NCBI GenBank assembly: GCA_040756085.1
Contig: JBFMAE010000116.1
Location: 1-10,985, forward strand
Length of the DNA: 10,985 nt
Direction: 5' to 3'
Source of the DNA: JBFMAE01 sp040756085
GTDB taxonomy: Bacteria > Desulfobacterota > BSN033 > UBA1163
Part shown: positions 5,649 through 10,985 of the stretch, piece after piece
How positions within the stretch are numbered: the stretch's first letter is position 1
Layout: every line of letters starts with the position of its first letter
Program-made: the position numbers and the translations under genes
Notes under the pieces: model-generated
Database searches by the model: none
Seen by the model: the letters and a program-made list of their open reading frames with translations, nothing else
Told to the model about the DNA's origin: nothing

Positions 5649-7034
5649 ATGGAACGCGAGAGAATGGTTGAAGAGCTGACCAAGATCGTTGGGAAAGAAA
5701 ATGTCTTATCCTCAGAGACGGACTTGTTCCTTTATGGTTACGACGCCTCCCTCTTCAGAGGAAGACCTGATTGTATCGTCCTGCCAGGTTCGACGGAGGA
5801 AATATCCCGAATCGTCAAGTTCGCCCACGAAACAGGAATTCATGTGGTTGGCAGAGGATCGGGGACGAACCTGAGCGGAGGAACCATTCCAACCAAGGGG
5901 GGGATCATCATCCATTTTTCGAAGATGAACAGAATCCTGGAGATCGATATCGAAAATCAGAGGGCCGTGGTGGAGCCAGGAGTCTTTACACTGGTTCTAA
6001 AAAACCAGTTGGCCCGTCTCGGGTATGTTTACCAGCCAGATCCTGCCAGTGAAAAAGTCTCTACATTCGGCGGAAATTTTGGCGAGAACTCGGGAGGACC
6101 CCACTGCCTCAAGTATGGAGTGACGACCAATCATATCCTGGGAGCAGAAGTGGTCCTCTATAATGGGGAAGTCATACAGGTGGGAGGCAAGGCTTTGGAC
6201 AATCCAGGATACGATCTGACAGGAATTCTTGTAGGTTCGGAAGGGACCTTGGGAATGGCCACGAAGTTGATCCTCCGGATCATGCCCAAACCGGAATCAG
6301 TGAAGACCATGCTGGCCATCTACAATAGTTTAGAGGATGCGGGAAGAACCGTCTCCGCTATCATCGCCGATGGTATTGTGCCTGCCACTCTGGAAATGTT
6401 AGACAGATTGACCATCAAGGCGATTGAGGAGTCGATCCATGCCGGTTTTCCTCTGGATGCAGAGGCTGTTCTTTTGATCGAGCTCGATGGACTGAAAGAC
6501 GGGATGGAGAGGCTTGCCGAAAGGATTATGGAGATCTGCAGAAAAAACAATGTTCGCGAAGTCAAGGCGGCAAAGACAGAGGCGGAGAGGACACAACTCT
6601 GGGCGGGTCGAAAAGGGGCTTTTGGCGCCATTGCCAGGCTTCGGCCTAATTATCTGGTTTGTGATGGAACCGTTCCCAGAACAAAACTTCCCGAGGTTTT
6701 GACCAAAGTGATGGAGGTGGGTAAGAAGTATAACCTTGAAATTGCCAATGTCTTCCATGCAGGAGATGGAAATCTTCATCCTCTGATCCTGTTTGATGAG
6801 CGGAATGAGGAGGAATTGAGAAAAGTTCACTTGGCAGGTTCCGAGATCATGAAATTGTGTGTCGAGGCGGGCGGGACGATCAGCGGTGAGCATGGCATTG
6901 GCACAGAGAAGAAGAAGGAGATGTTCTTCATCTTCACCTCTCAGGATATTGATGCCATGAAAAAGGTAAAAATGGCCTTCGATCCCGAAGATGTTTATAA
7001 CCCTGGAAAAGTCTTACCTGAAGCCGAAGTATGA
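5649..7034 (+). CDS. glcD: Glycolate/D-lactate oxidase catalytic subunit, GlcD-like FAD-linked oxidase
   Basis: This 461-residue protein has a length usual for GlcD, which oxidises glycolate (or a related 2-hydroxyacid) to glyoxylate using FAD. The PCMH FAD-binding domain covers about 38-216, with VVGRGSGTNLSGG (66-78), FGGNFGENSGGPHCLKYGVT (140-159) and GILVGSEGTLGMATKL (192-207). The FAD-oxidase C domain follows with the substrate-site motifs HAGDGNLHP (370-378) and GEHGIG (413-418), then NPGKVLP (451-457). All expected histidines are present, so it should be active. The ATG at 5649 follows GAGGAGG (5638-5644). It has no signal peptide. GlcE-like and GlcF-like genes follow. The family also includes D-lactate dehydrogenases; the malyl-CoA-type neighbours favour glycolate. 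Confidence 0.88.
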   Translation: MERERMVEELTKIVGKENVLSSETDLFLYGYDASLFRGRPDCIVLPGSTEEISRIVKFAHETGIHVVGRGSGTNLSGGTIPTKGGIIIHFSKMNRILEIDIENQRAVVEPGVFTLVLKNQLARLGYVYQPDPASEKVSTFGGNFGENSGGPHCLKYGVTTNHILGAEVVLYNGEVIQVGGKALDNPGYDLTGILVGSEGTLGMATKLILRIMPKPESVKTMLAIYNSLEDAGRTVSAIIADGIVPATLEMLDRLTIKAIEESIHAGFPLDAEAVLLIELDGLKDGMERLAERIMEICRKNNVREVKAAKTEAERTQLWAGRKGAFGAIARLRPNYLVCDGTVPRTKLPEVLTKVMEVGKKYNLEIANVFHAGDGNLHPLILFDERNEEELRKVHLAGSEIMKLCVEAGGTISGEHGIGTEKKKEMFFIFTSQDIDAMKKVKMAFDPEDVYNPGKVLPEAEV

Positions 7035-7045
7035 TCTTTCAATAT

Positions 7046-7138
7046 CCCCCTCACCCTATCCCTCTCCCACCTAAACTTCCCTCCCTCTTGCCCTGTACCG
7101 TAATAGGTTCAGGGCAAGGGGGAGGGAGGGGGTGGGGG
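7046..7138. repeat. GC-rich palindromic repeat between glcD and glcE
   Basis: An imperfect hairpin has exact inner blocks: TTGCCCTG (7089-7096) with CAGGGCAA (7110-7117), and CCTCCCTC (7080-7087) with GAGGGAGG (7122-7129). The outer left part (from 7046, CCCCCTCACCC) resembles the family at 2202-2249, so this may be one repeat nested in or diverged from another. It ends 9 nt before the AAGGAG of the next gene. Confidence 0.7.
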
Positions 7139-7160
7139 TGGCCAAGGAAGGAGATTTTGG

Positions 7161-8531
7161 ATGTCCAAAGCTGACAAACTGGTTTCCAGGTTGAAGGAGA
7201 TCGCCGGGGAAGCCAACCTCATCAAAGATCCCGATAAACTCAAAGTCTATGGATTGGATGGAAAGAAGCCGAAGGTGGTCGTCTCTCCGGGAACGATCGA
7301 TGAAGTTTCAAGGATCGTTGGCCATGCCCATCAGGAGCATCTGTCCATCATACCGAGAGGGAATGGAACCAAGATGGGAATGGGTGGCATTCCAAAAAAG
7401 ATAGATATCGTTCTTTCCACCAACCGGCTCAATCGTATCACAGATAGCGACTGCGAAAATCTGACCCTCTCCGCAGAAAGTGGAATCACTCTAATCGAAG
7501 TTCAAAAAAGTTTGGCAAAAGTGGGGAAGGGGTATTTCCTTCCCTTTGATCCACCCTTTACGGATAAAGCTACATTGGGTGGAATTGTAATGACGAATTC
7601 CAGTGGCCCCAAAAGATTGCTCTATGGCACAGCGAGAGATTTAATCATTGGGACAAAGACCGTTTTCCCCAATGGGGATATTGTCGTCTCAGGCGGGAAG
7701 ACGGTTAAGAATGTCTCCGGCTACGATATTTGTAAACTCCTGATCGGCTCCTATGGAACCCTGGGCATCCTATGCGAGATGACCTTTAAACTGCTTCCCC
7801 TCCCTGAAAAGGAAGGGACCTTATTGTTCTCTTTTGCGAGATTAGAGGAGCTAGATAGTTTTGTTCGCGAGGTGAGAAGCTCCCAGTTAATTCCTTCGTC
7901 CATTGAAATCCTTAATGCCATAGCTGTGCAAAAGATGAAATATCCCATGTCCTTTCCTTCAAATGGAAATTATCTCGTTGCCATCGGGTTGGAGGGGGTC
8001 GCTGAAAGCATTGACAGGCAGATTTCTGAGATGAGTGAGATGGGAAAGAAACATGGGGTTCTCGAAGCAGTGACTCTGGATTCGGAGAAACATCAGGCTT
8101 TTTGGATTGCTACCCGTGACTTCTCCGATGGGTTGATCCAGAACTACTCGAATCCCATCTCTTTGAAATCAAACTTTGTAATCTCGAAATCTGGGGAGAT
8201 GCTTGGAGGTTATGAAGAAATTGCTAAAGGCTCAGGAATCGAATGTGCCTTAATCTGCCATGCTGGCAATGGAATTTTATACTCCTATCTTTTAGCAGGG
8301 AAGAATTTACGATCAAAGATTGAATCCTTTGTCGAACTCATCGGAAAACTGACCTCTGAGGCTGTGAAAAATGAAGGCAACCTCGTAGTGGAATCGTCTC
8401 CTCTTTTGATCAAGAAGAAGGTGGATGTATGGGGACAACATCGAGATGATTATCGCATCATGCATCTTTTGAAAAAAGAGATCGATCCGAATGGCGTCCT
8501 GAACATAGGCCGATTTGTAGGAAGAGTCTAA
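7161..8531 (+). CDS. glcE: GlcE-like FAD-binding subunit with a full-length C-terminal domain
   Basis: This 456-residue FAD-binding protein is the second flavoprotein of the set. The PCMH domain (about 36-214) has IIPRGNGTKMGMGG (63-76), TLGGIVMTNSSGP (138-150), TVKNVSGYDICKLLIGSYGTLG (181-202) and a C-terminal DPNGVLNIGRF (442-452), all like GlcE. E. coli GlcE is about 350 residues; this one is about 100 longer and keeps an oxidase-C-like region. That region has lost catalytic motifs: HAGDGNLHP has become CHAGNGILYSY (366-376), and GEHGIG is replaced by NEGNLVVESS (404-413). It therefore probably binds FAD for electron relay rather than oxidising substrate. The ATG at 7161 follows AAGGAG (7148-7153) with a 7-nt gap. 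The alternative reading is a second GlcD paralogue that has lost catalysis. Confidence 0.78.
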   Translation: MSKADKLVSRLKEIAGEANLIKDPDKLKVYGLDGKKPKVVVSPGTIDEVSRIVGHAHQEHLSIIPRGNGTKMGMGGIPKKIDIVLSTNRLNRITDSDCENLTLSAESGITLIEVQKSLAKVGKGYFLPFDPPFTDKATLGGIVMTNSSGPKRLLYGTARDLIIGTKTVFPNGDIVVSGGKTVKNVSGYDICKLLIGSYGTLGILCEMTFKLLPLPEKEGTLLFSFARLEELDSFVREVRSSQLIPSSIEILNAIAVQKMKYPMSFPSNGNYLVAIGLEGVAESIDRQISEMSEMGKKHGVLEAVTLDSEKHQAFWIATRDFSDGLIQNYSNPISLKSNFVISKSGEMLGGYEEIAKGSGIECALICHAGNGILYSYLLAGKNLRSKIESFVELIGKLTSEAVKNEGNLVVESSPLLIKKKVDVWGQHRDDYRIMHLLKKEIDPNGVLNIGRFVGRV

Positions 8532-8573
8532 CGTACCAAAAATTCGAAATCCGAATATCGAAATCCCTGCTTG

Positions 8574-8605
8574 CGCCTGCCTGCGGTAGGCAGGGCAGGC
8601 AGGCG
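8574..8605. repeat. Palindrome with CCTGCCTGCGGTAGGCAGG core, copy A
   Basis: CGCCTGCCTGC (8574-8584) and GCAGGCAGGCG (8595-8605) are perfect 11-bp inverted arms. The 19-bp core CCTGCCTGCGGTAGGCAGG (8576-8594) is identical to the copy at 10133-10151. It interrupts the AT-rich family between CGAAATCC and CGAAACAAA, which are nearly adjacent in the related sequence at 3271-3305 (read on the minus strand). Confidence 0.8.
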
Positions 8606-8732
8606 AAACAAAGATGTTAAACCCTAAACTCTAAACAAACTCAAATATTCAAAGCACAAAACTCAAAACCATATAATCTTTGAGTTTTAGATTCTTAAAT
8701 TTTGAATCTGAGAATTTTCTTCTAACATTTTA

Positions 8733-8791
8733 ACCCCCTCCCCCCGCTGGGGAGAGGGGAAGCCTGCCTGCCGGTAGGCAGGGGTGAGGGG
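8733..8791. repeat. CCCCTC/GAGGGG palindrome split by a 20-bp palindrome, copy B
   Basis: GGGGAGAGGGGAAG (8749-8762) and GGTGAGGGG (8783-8791) together equal the uninterrupted 2227-2249. Between them sits CCTGCCTGCCGGTAGGCAGG (8763-8782), with no base lost or duplicated at the junction as compared with the other copy. The left arm (8733-8745) is shortened relative to 2202-2224. Confidence 0.85.
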
Positions 8792-8908
8792 AAATTTCAA
8801 ATATTTTTGGTTAGATTTTTGATTTGTTTAGGATTTAGAGTTTAGGGTTTAAACCATTTCGAATTTCGTGCTTCGAAATTAGGATTTTCCGCGAGTAAGG
8901 AGTGAATG

Positions 8909-10057
8909 ATGAAGCAGGAAGAGCTGAAAACATTATTATACGACGAGATTGCCAAGTGCAACCGATGTGGCTTCTGTCTGGCGGTTTGTCCTGTTTATAC
9001 AGTCAGAGGAAGAGAAGGGGCTACCCCGCGGGGGAAAAACGCCCTTGTCAGAGCTATCATCGAGGGCAAAATAGGTTGGACACCCGAAATCGAAGAGACC
9101 CTTTTCAGATGCACGGGCTGCAGGCTTTGTACTCAAACCTGTTTTCCAGCCGTAGAGACCAATCAAGGGGTTCTCGCAGGAAGGGCTTGTTTGGCCGATA
9201 TAAACCAATACCCGAAAATAGTAGATCGGGTGGTCGAGTCACTGGAAAACAATTTCAATATCTCCGATGAACCCAATGAGGACCGCTCCCAATGGATCGA
9301 TTTCCTAAAGGACCATCCGGAGCACCTGTATCAGAAAGAGAAAGCCCAGGTTGTCTATTTTGTGGGATGCGTCGCAGCCTTCTTCCCCTTAGTCCAAAAG
9401 ATCCCCCAGGCTTTCGTACAGGTTTTAGAGAAATGCCTGGTGGACTTTACCCTCCTCGGGGGGGAGGAATGGTGCTGCGGTTTTCCACTCATCCAGATGG
9501 GTATGGCGGAGAAGATACAGAAACTCGTGGAGCACAATCAGGAAAAAGTCAAAGAGGTGGATGCGAAGACCGTCGTCTTTGCCTGTCCTTCTTGCTACCA
9601 TACCTGGAAAAAGAAGTACAATACCCATGCAACATTGCTTCATTCGACGGAGTTTATGGAGAGGTTGATCAAAGAAGGGAAGATCGAATTCAACAAAGGT
9701 TTTAATAAGACCGTGACCTACCATGACCCCTGTGATCTCGGGAGAAACAGCGATGTTTACGATCCACCGAGGAATATTTTGAAGCAGATTCCAGGCCTGA
9801 AACTGATAGAACTGGAGAGTAACCGGCAATTGTGTGTCTGCTGTGGTGGGGGTGGGGACCTCGAAATGATCGATCCGGAACTCTCCGCCGCCATTGCTGA
9901 AATGAAGATTCAGGAGATTAAGGATACAGGAGCGGATATCGTGGTGACCTCCTGCCAGCAATGCATCCGGACCATTTCGGGTTATGCGAGAAAGCAGGAG
10001 ATTGACCTCAGCGTAATGGACATCACCGAGGTGGTTCTGGAGGCAATGGGGTCTTAG
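8909..10057 (+). CDS. glcF: GlcF/HdrD-like Fe-S subunit with two complete CCG domains
   Basis: This 382-residue iron-sulfur subunit would carry electrons from the flavin subunits to a quinone or another acceptor. Two [4Fe-4S] ferredoxin motifs sit at the N terminus (C17-x2-C20-x2-C23-x3-C27 and C68-x2-C71-x2-C74-x3-C78). Two CCG domains follow, both with all cysteines: C154, C189-C190, C226-x2-C229 (gaps 34 and 35) and C275, C311-C312, C349-x2-C352 (gaps 35 and 36). These spacings fit the CX31-39CCX35-36CXXC pattern of the non-cubane clusters of heterodisulfide reductase HdrB/HdrD. ATGs at 8906 and 8909 are adjacent; I prefer 8909 because AAGGAG (8897-8902) is then 6 nt away. No membrane helix is visible, so membrane attachment, if any, needs another protein. 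Confidence 0.87.
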   Translation: MKQEELKTLLYDEIAKCNRCGFCLAVCPVYTVRGREGATPRGKNALVRAIIEGKIGWTPEIEETLFRCTGCRLCTQTCFPAVETNQGVLAGRACLADINQYPKIVDRVVESLENNFNISDEPNEDRSQWIDFLKDHPEHLYQKEKAQVVYFVGCVAAFFPLVQKIPQAFVQVLEKCLVDFTLLGGEEWCCGFPLIQMGMAEKIQKLVEHNQEKVKEVDAKTVVFACPSCYHTWKKKYNTHATLLHSTEFMERLIKEGKIEFNKGFNKTVTYHDPCDLGRNSDVYDPPRNILKQIPGLKLIELESNRQLCVCCGGGGDLEMIDPELSAAIAEMKIQEIKDTGADIVVTSCQQCIRTISGYARKQEIDLSVMDITEVVLEAMGS

Positions 10058-10085
10058 GACCGTGACCGTGTCCGTGGTCCGTGTC
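10058..10085. repeat. Short tandem CCGTG repeat directly after glcF
   Basis: Starting at the base after the glcF stop codon, the unit (A/T)CCGTG is repeated at 6-7 bp intervals (GACCGTG, ACCGTG, TCCGTG, GTCCGTG, then TC). The central part is also partly self-complementary (GGACC/GGTCC). It is a low-complexity repeat of unknown role. Confidence 0.65.
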
Positions 10086-10120
10086 TAGTATGGTGAGTCA
10101 GAAGTTCGTTTCCTTAAAAA

Positions 10121-10203
10121 GTCATTCCCGCTCCTGCCTGCGGTAGGCAGGGAAGCAGGAATCCAGTATTTCCCTTCTGGATTCCCACTTTCGTGGGAAT
10201 GAC
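10121..10203. repeat. GTCATTCCC...GGGAATGAC inverted repeat carrying palindrome copy C
   Basis: GTCATTCCC (10121-10129) and GGGAATGAC (10195-10203) are perfect inverted ends. Inside, GGAATCCAG (10158-10166) pairs with CTGGATTCC (10177-10185), and ATTCCCAC (10181-10188) pairs with GTGGGAAT (10193-10200). The left sub-hairpin (ATTCCCGCT with AGCAGGAAT) is interrupted at its loop by the 19-bp CCTGCCTGCGGTAGGCAGG (10133-10151). The outer element resembles a repeat family I have seen widely in bacterial genomes. Confidence 0.8.
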
Positions 10204-10285
10204 ACCCTAAAAATAAATATATAAACGAATTAGGGACTGAACCATCGAGGAAGTGTGAGGTTCTTTGCCCAGTTGGATAAAGCCA

Positions 10286-10432
10286 GTGATAAAAGAGGAG
10301 AAAATTTTGAAAGAAGGTCTTGAAAAAACTTCTGAGAAACAGGATAATAATTTTGGTATATCTTTTTTGGCATTTTGGATTTTCATAAGCTGTTCTTCTT
10401 TCTTGGTTAAAGTAAGTGTGCGCTTTCTTTAG
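10286..10432 (+). CDS. Possible 41-48 residue single-span membrane peptide
   Basis: An open frame from GTG 10286 (or TTG 10307) to TAG 10430-10432 would give a short charged N-terminus (KEGLEKTSEKQDNN) followed by a strongly hydrophobic stretch (FGISFLAFWIFISCSSFLV) and a basic tail. The TTG start at 10307 has AGAGGAG (10294-10300) at 6 nt. It could be a small membrane protein. AT-rich non-coding DNA also yields such patterns by chance. I know no family for it. Confidence 0.25.
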   Translation: MIKEEKILKEGLEKTSEKQDNNFGISFLAFWIFISCSSFLVKVSVRFL

Positions 10433-10488
10433 CCAATTATAGGTTAACAGCCTTTTTTATTCATCCTTTAAAAAGTGCAATACTTTAG

Positions 10489-10862
10489 AATATTAAAACG
10501 ATATGGTTTTATGATAAAAACAAGGTAACCGAAGAGTATTGCAAAGAAGTTTTGCAGCCGCTTTGCATTAAGGGTTCCTATGCCGGAGCAATGTTTATCC
10601 TATCCTTCGAAATGTTTTAAAAGAGCCCTATGTCGAAAAAGAGGCTAACCTTTTGGCCAAAATTACCATGCCGACTCTAATAATCCATGGAAAGGAAGAT
10701 AAGGCTATTCCTTTAGACCCCTCAAAAAGACTAAACGATCTTTGGAAGGGATCAAAATTGGTGATCCTTGATAAGGCTGGGCATAGTCCCTATGAAGAGT
10801 ACCCTGAAAAGTTCGACAAGCTCGCAATAGATTTTTTATCTTCTACTGGATCATTTTCTTAA
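10489..10862 (+). pseudogene. Broken alpha/beta hydrolase, C-terminal half only
   Basis: Two frames together read as the lid and C-terminal part of an alpha/beta-hydrolase-fold protein. Frame one, from 10489, gives FYDKNKVTEEYCKEVLQPL... and then GAMFILSF before a stop near 10620. The sequence then continues in another frame with NVLKEPYVEKEANLLAKI, TMPTLIIHGKEDKAIPL and LDKAGHSPYEEYPEKF, ending at TAA 10860-10862. The acid (Asp in HGKEDKAIPL) and the catalytic His (KAGHSPYEEYPEKF) remain. The nucleophile elbow G-x-S-x-G and the whole N-terminal half are missing, and a TAG at 10486-10488 precedes the readable part. A frameshift near 10600-10612 and the lost 5' half make this a pseudogene. A TTG at 10653 could at most start a 69-residue fragment. 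Confidence 0.7.
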
Positions 10863-10985
10863 ATTCTTCTTCGGTGAGGGTCTTGATCCCTAATTCTTTG
10901 GCCTTATCGAATTTGGAGCCTGGATCCTCGCCGACCACCACAAAGTCCACCTTCTTCGAGACGCTGGAGGCAGTCATCCCTCCTA
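10843..10985 (-). CDS. ligA: NAD-dependent DNA ligase LigA, C-terminal BRCT domain (partial)
   Basis: On the minus strand the window edge opens into GGMTASSVSKKVDFVVVGED, then PGSKFDKAKELGIKTLTEEEFKKMIQ and a TAG (10845-10843). This is the characteristic end of the BRCT domain of bacterial LigA (SVSKKtdyvVvGedPGSKldKAkeLGvkii.EeeF). LigA seals nicks in replication and repair using NAD+. Only about 46 C-terminal residues are in the window; the adenylation, OB-fold, zinc-finger and HhH domains lie beyond the right edge. Its 3' end overlaps the end of the convergent hydrolase remnant by 20 bp. It is an essential housekeeping gene, so this side is probably core chromosome. Confidence 0.88.
   Translation of the reverse strand, partial: GGMTASSVSKKVDFVVVGEDPGSKFDKAKELGIKTLTEEEFKKMIQ

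Larger units (their letters stand above)
8540..8880. repeat. Composite nested repeat filling the glcE-glcF gap
   Basis: The outer layer is an AT-rich inverted repeat: TTCGAAATCCGAATATCGAA (8543-8562) belongs to the family at 3174-3311, and the 19-mer at 8617-8635 (TTAAACCCTAAACTCTAAA) has its perfect reverse complement at 8834-8852. Within it lie a palindrome at 8574-8605 and a CCCCTC...GGTGAGGGG element at 8733-8791, itself split by a 20-bp palindrome. I see no gene in this stretch of about 375 bp. Confidence 0.8.

Noticed and set aside
8540..8880. CRISPR array in the repeat-rich gap
   Set aside because: There are no regularly spaced identical direct repeats with unique spacers; the repeats are inverted and nested.

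Overview
The window looks like part of the chromosome of an anaerobic or facultative bacterium, probably an uncultured member of the Desulfobacterota or a neighbouring phylum. This assignment is an inference from Fe-S-rich enzymes of the HdrD/GlcF type, from strong AAAGGAGG-like ribosome binding sites, and from intergenic gaps packed with short palindromic repeats. No marker gene fixes the lineage.

Layout. Positions 1-573 hold no confident gene: there is a possible C-terminal coding scrap at the left edge, an inverted repeat at 438-485, and a candidate promoter (495-521) followed by a stem-loop with a T-run (527-553). From 574 to 10057 seven or eight same-strand genes form one functional block: an acyl-CoA synthetase beta subunit (574-1830), a 95-residue seven-cysteine ferredoxin-like protein (1901-2188), the acyl-CoA synthetase alpha subunit (2261-3157), a CitE/HpcH-type beta-hydroxyacyl-CoA lyase (3331-4227), a formyltransferase-fold protein closest to the 10-formyl-THF hydrolase domain of ALDH1L1 (4558-5472), and three glycolate-oxidase-like subunits: GlcD-like (5649-7034), a long GlcE-like protein (7161-8531) and a GlcF/HdrD-like Fe-S protein (8909-10057). 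Beyond 10058 there are repeats, a possible tiny membrane ORF, a broken alpha/beta hydrolase (10489-10862), and on the minus strand the C-terminal BRCT domain of NAD-dependent DNA ligase LigA (10843-10985), cut by the window edge.

How the genes may work together (inference). GlcDEF would oxidise glycolate to glyoxylate. The lyase would condense glyoxylate with acetyl-CoA to malyl-CoA. The synthetase pair would split malyl-CoA to malate with ATP formation. Run the other way, the synthetase and lyase are the malate thiokinase/malyl-CoA lyase steps of the serine cycle. No malate synthase is visible. The small ferredoxin-like protein inserted between the two synthetase subunits and the deformylase-like protein are the parts this scheme does not explain.

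The gaps between genes are unusual: nearly every one holds a different palindromic repeat, one gap carries a 264-bp MITE-like element, and three copies of one 19-20 bp palindrome (core CCTGCCTGCGGTAGGCAGG) each sit inside another repeat, one of them at a single-base-resolved insertion point.
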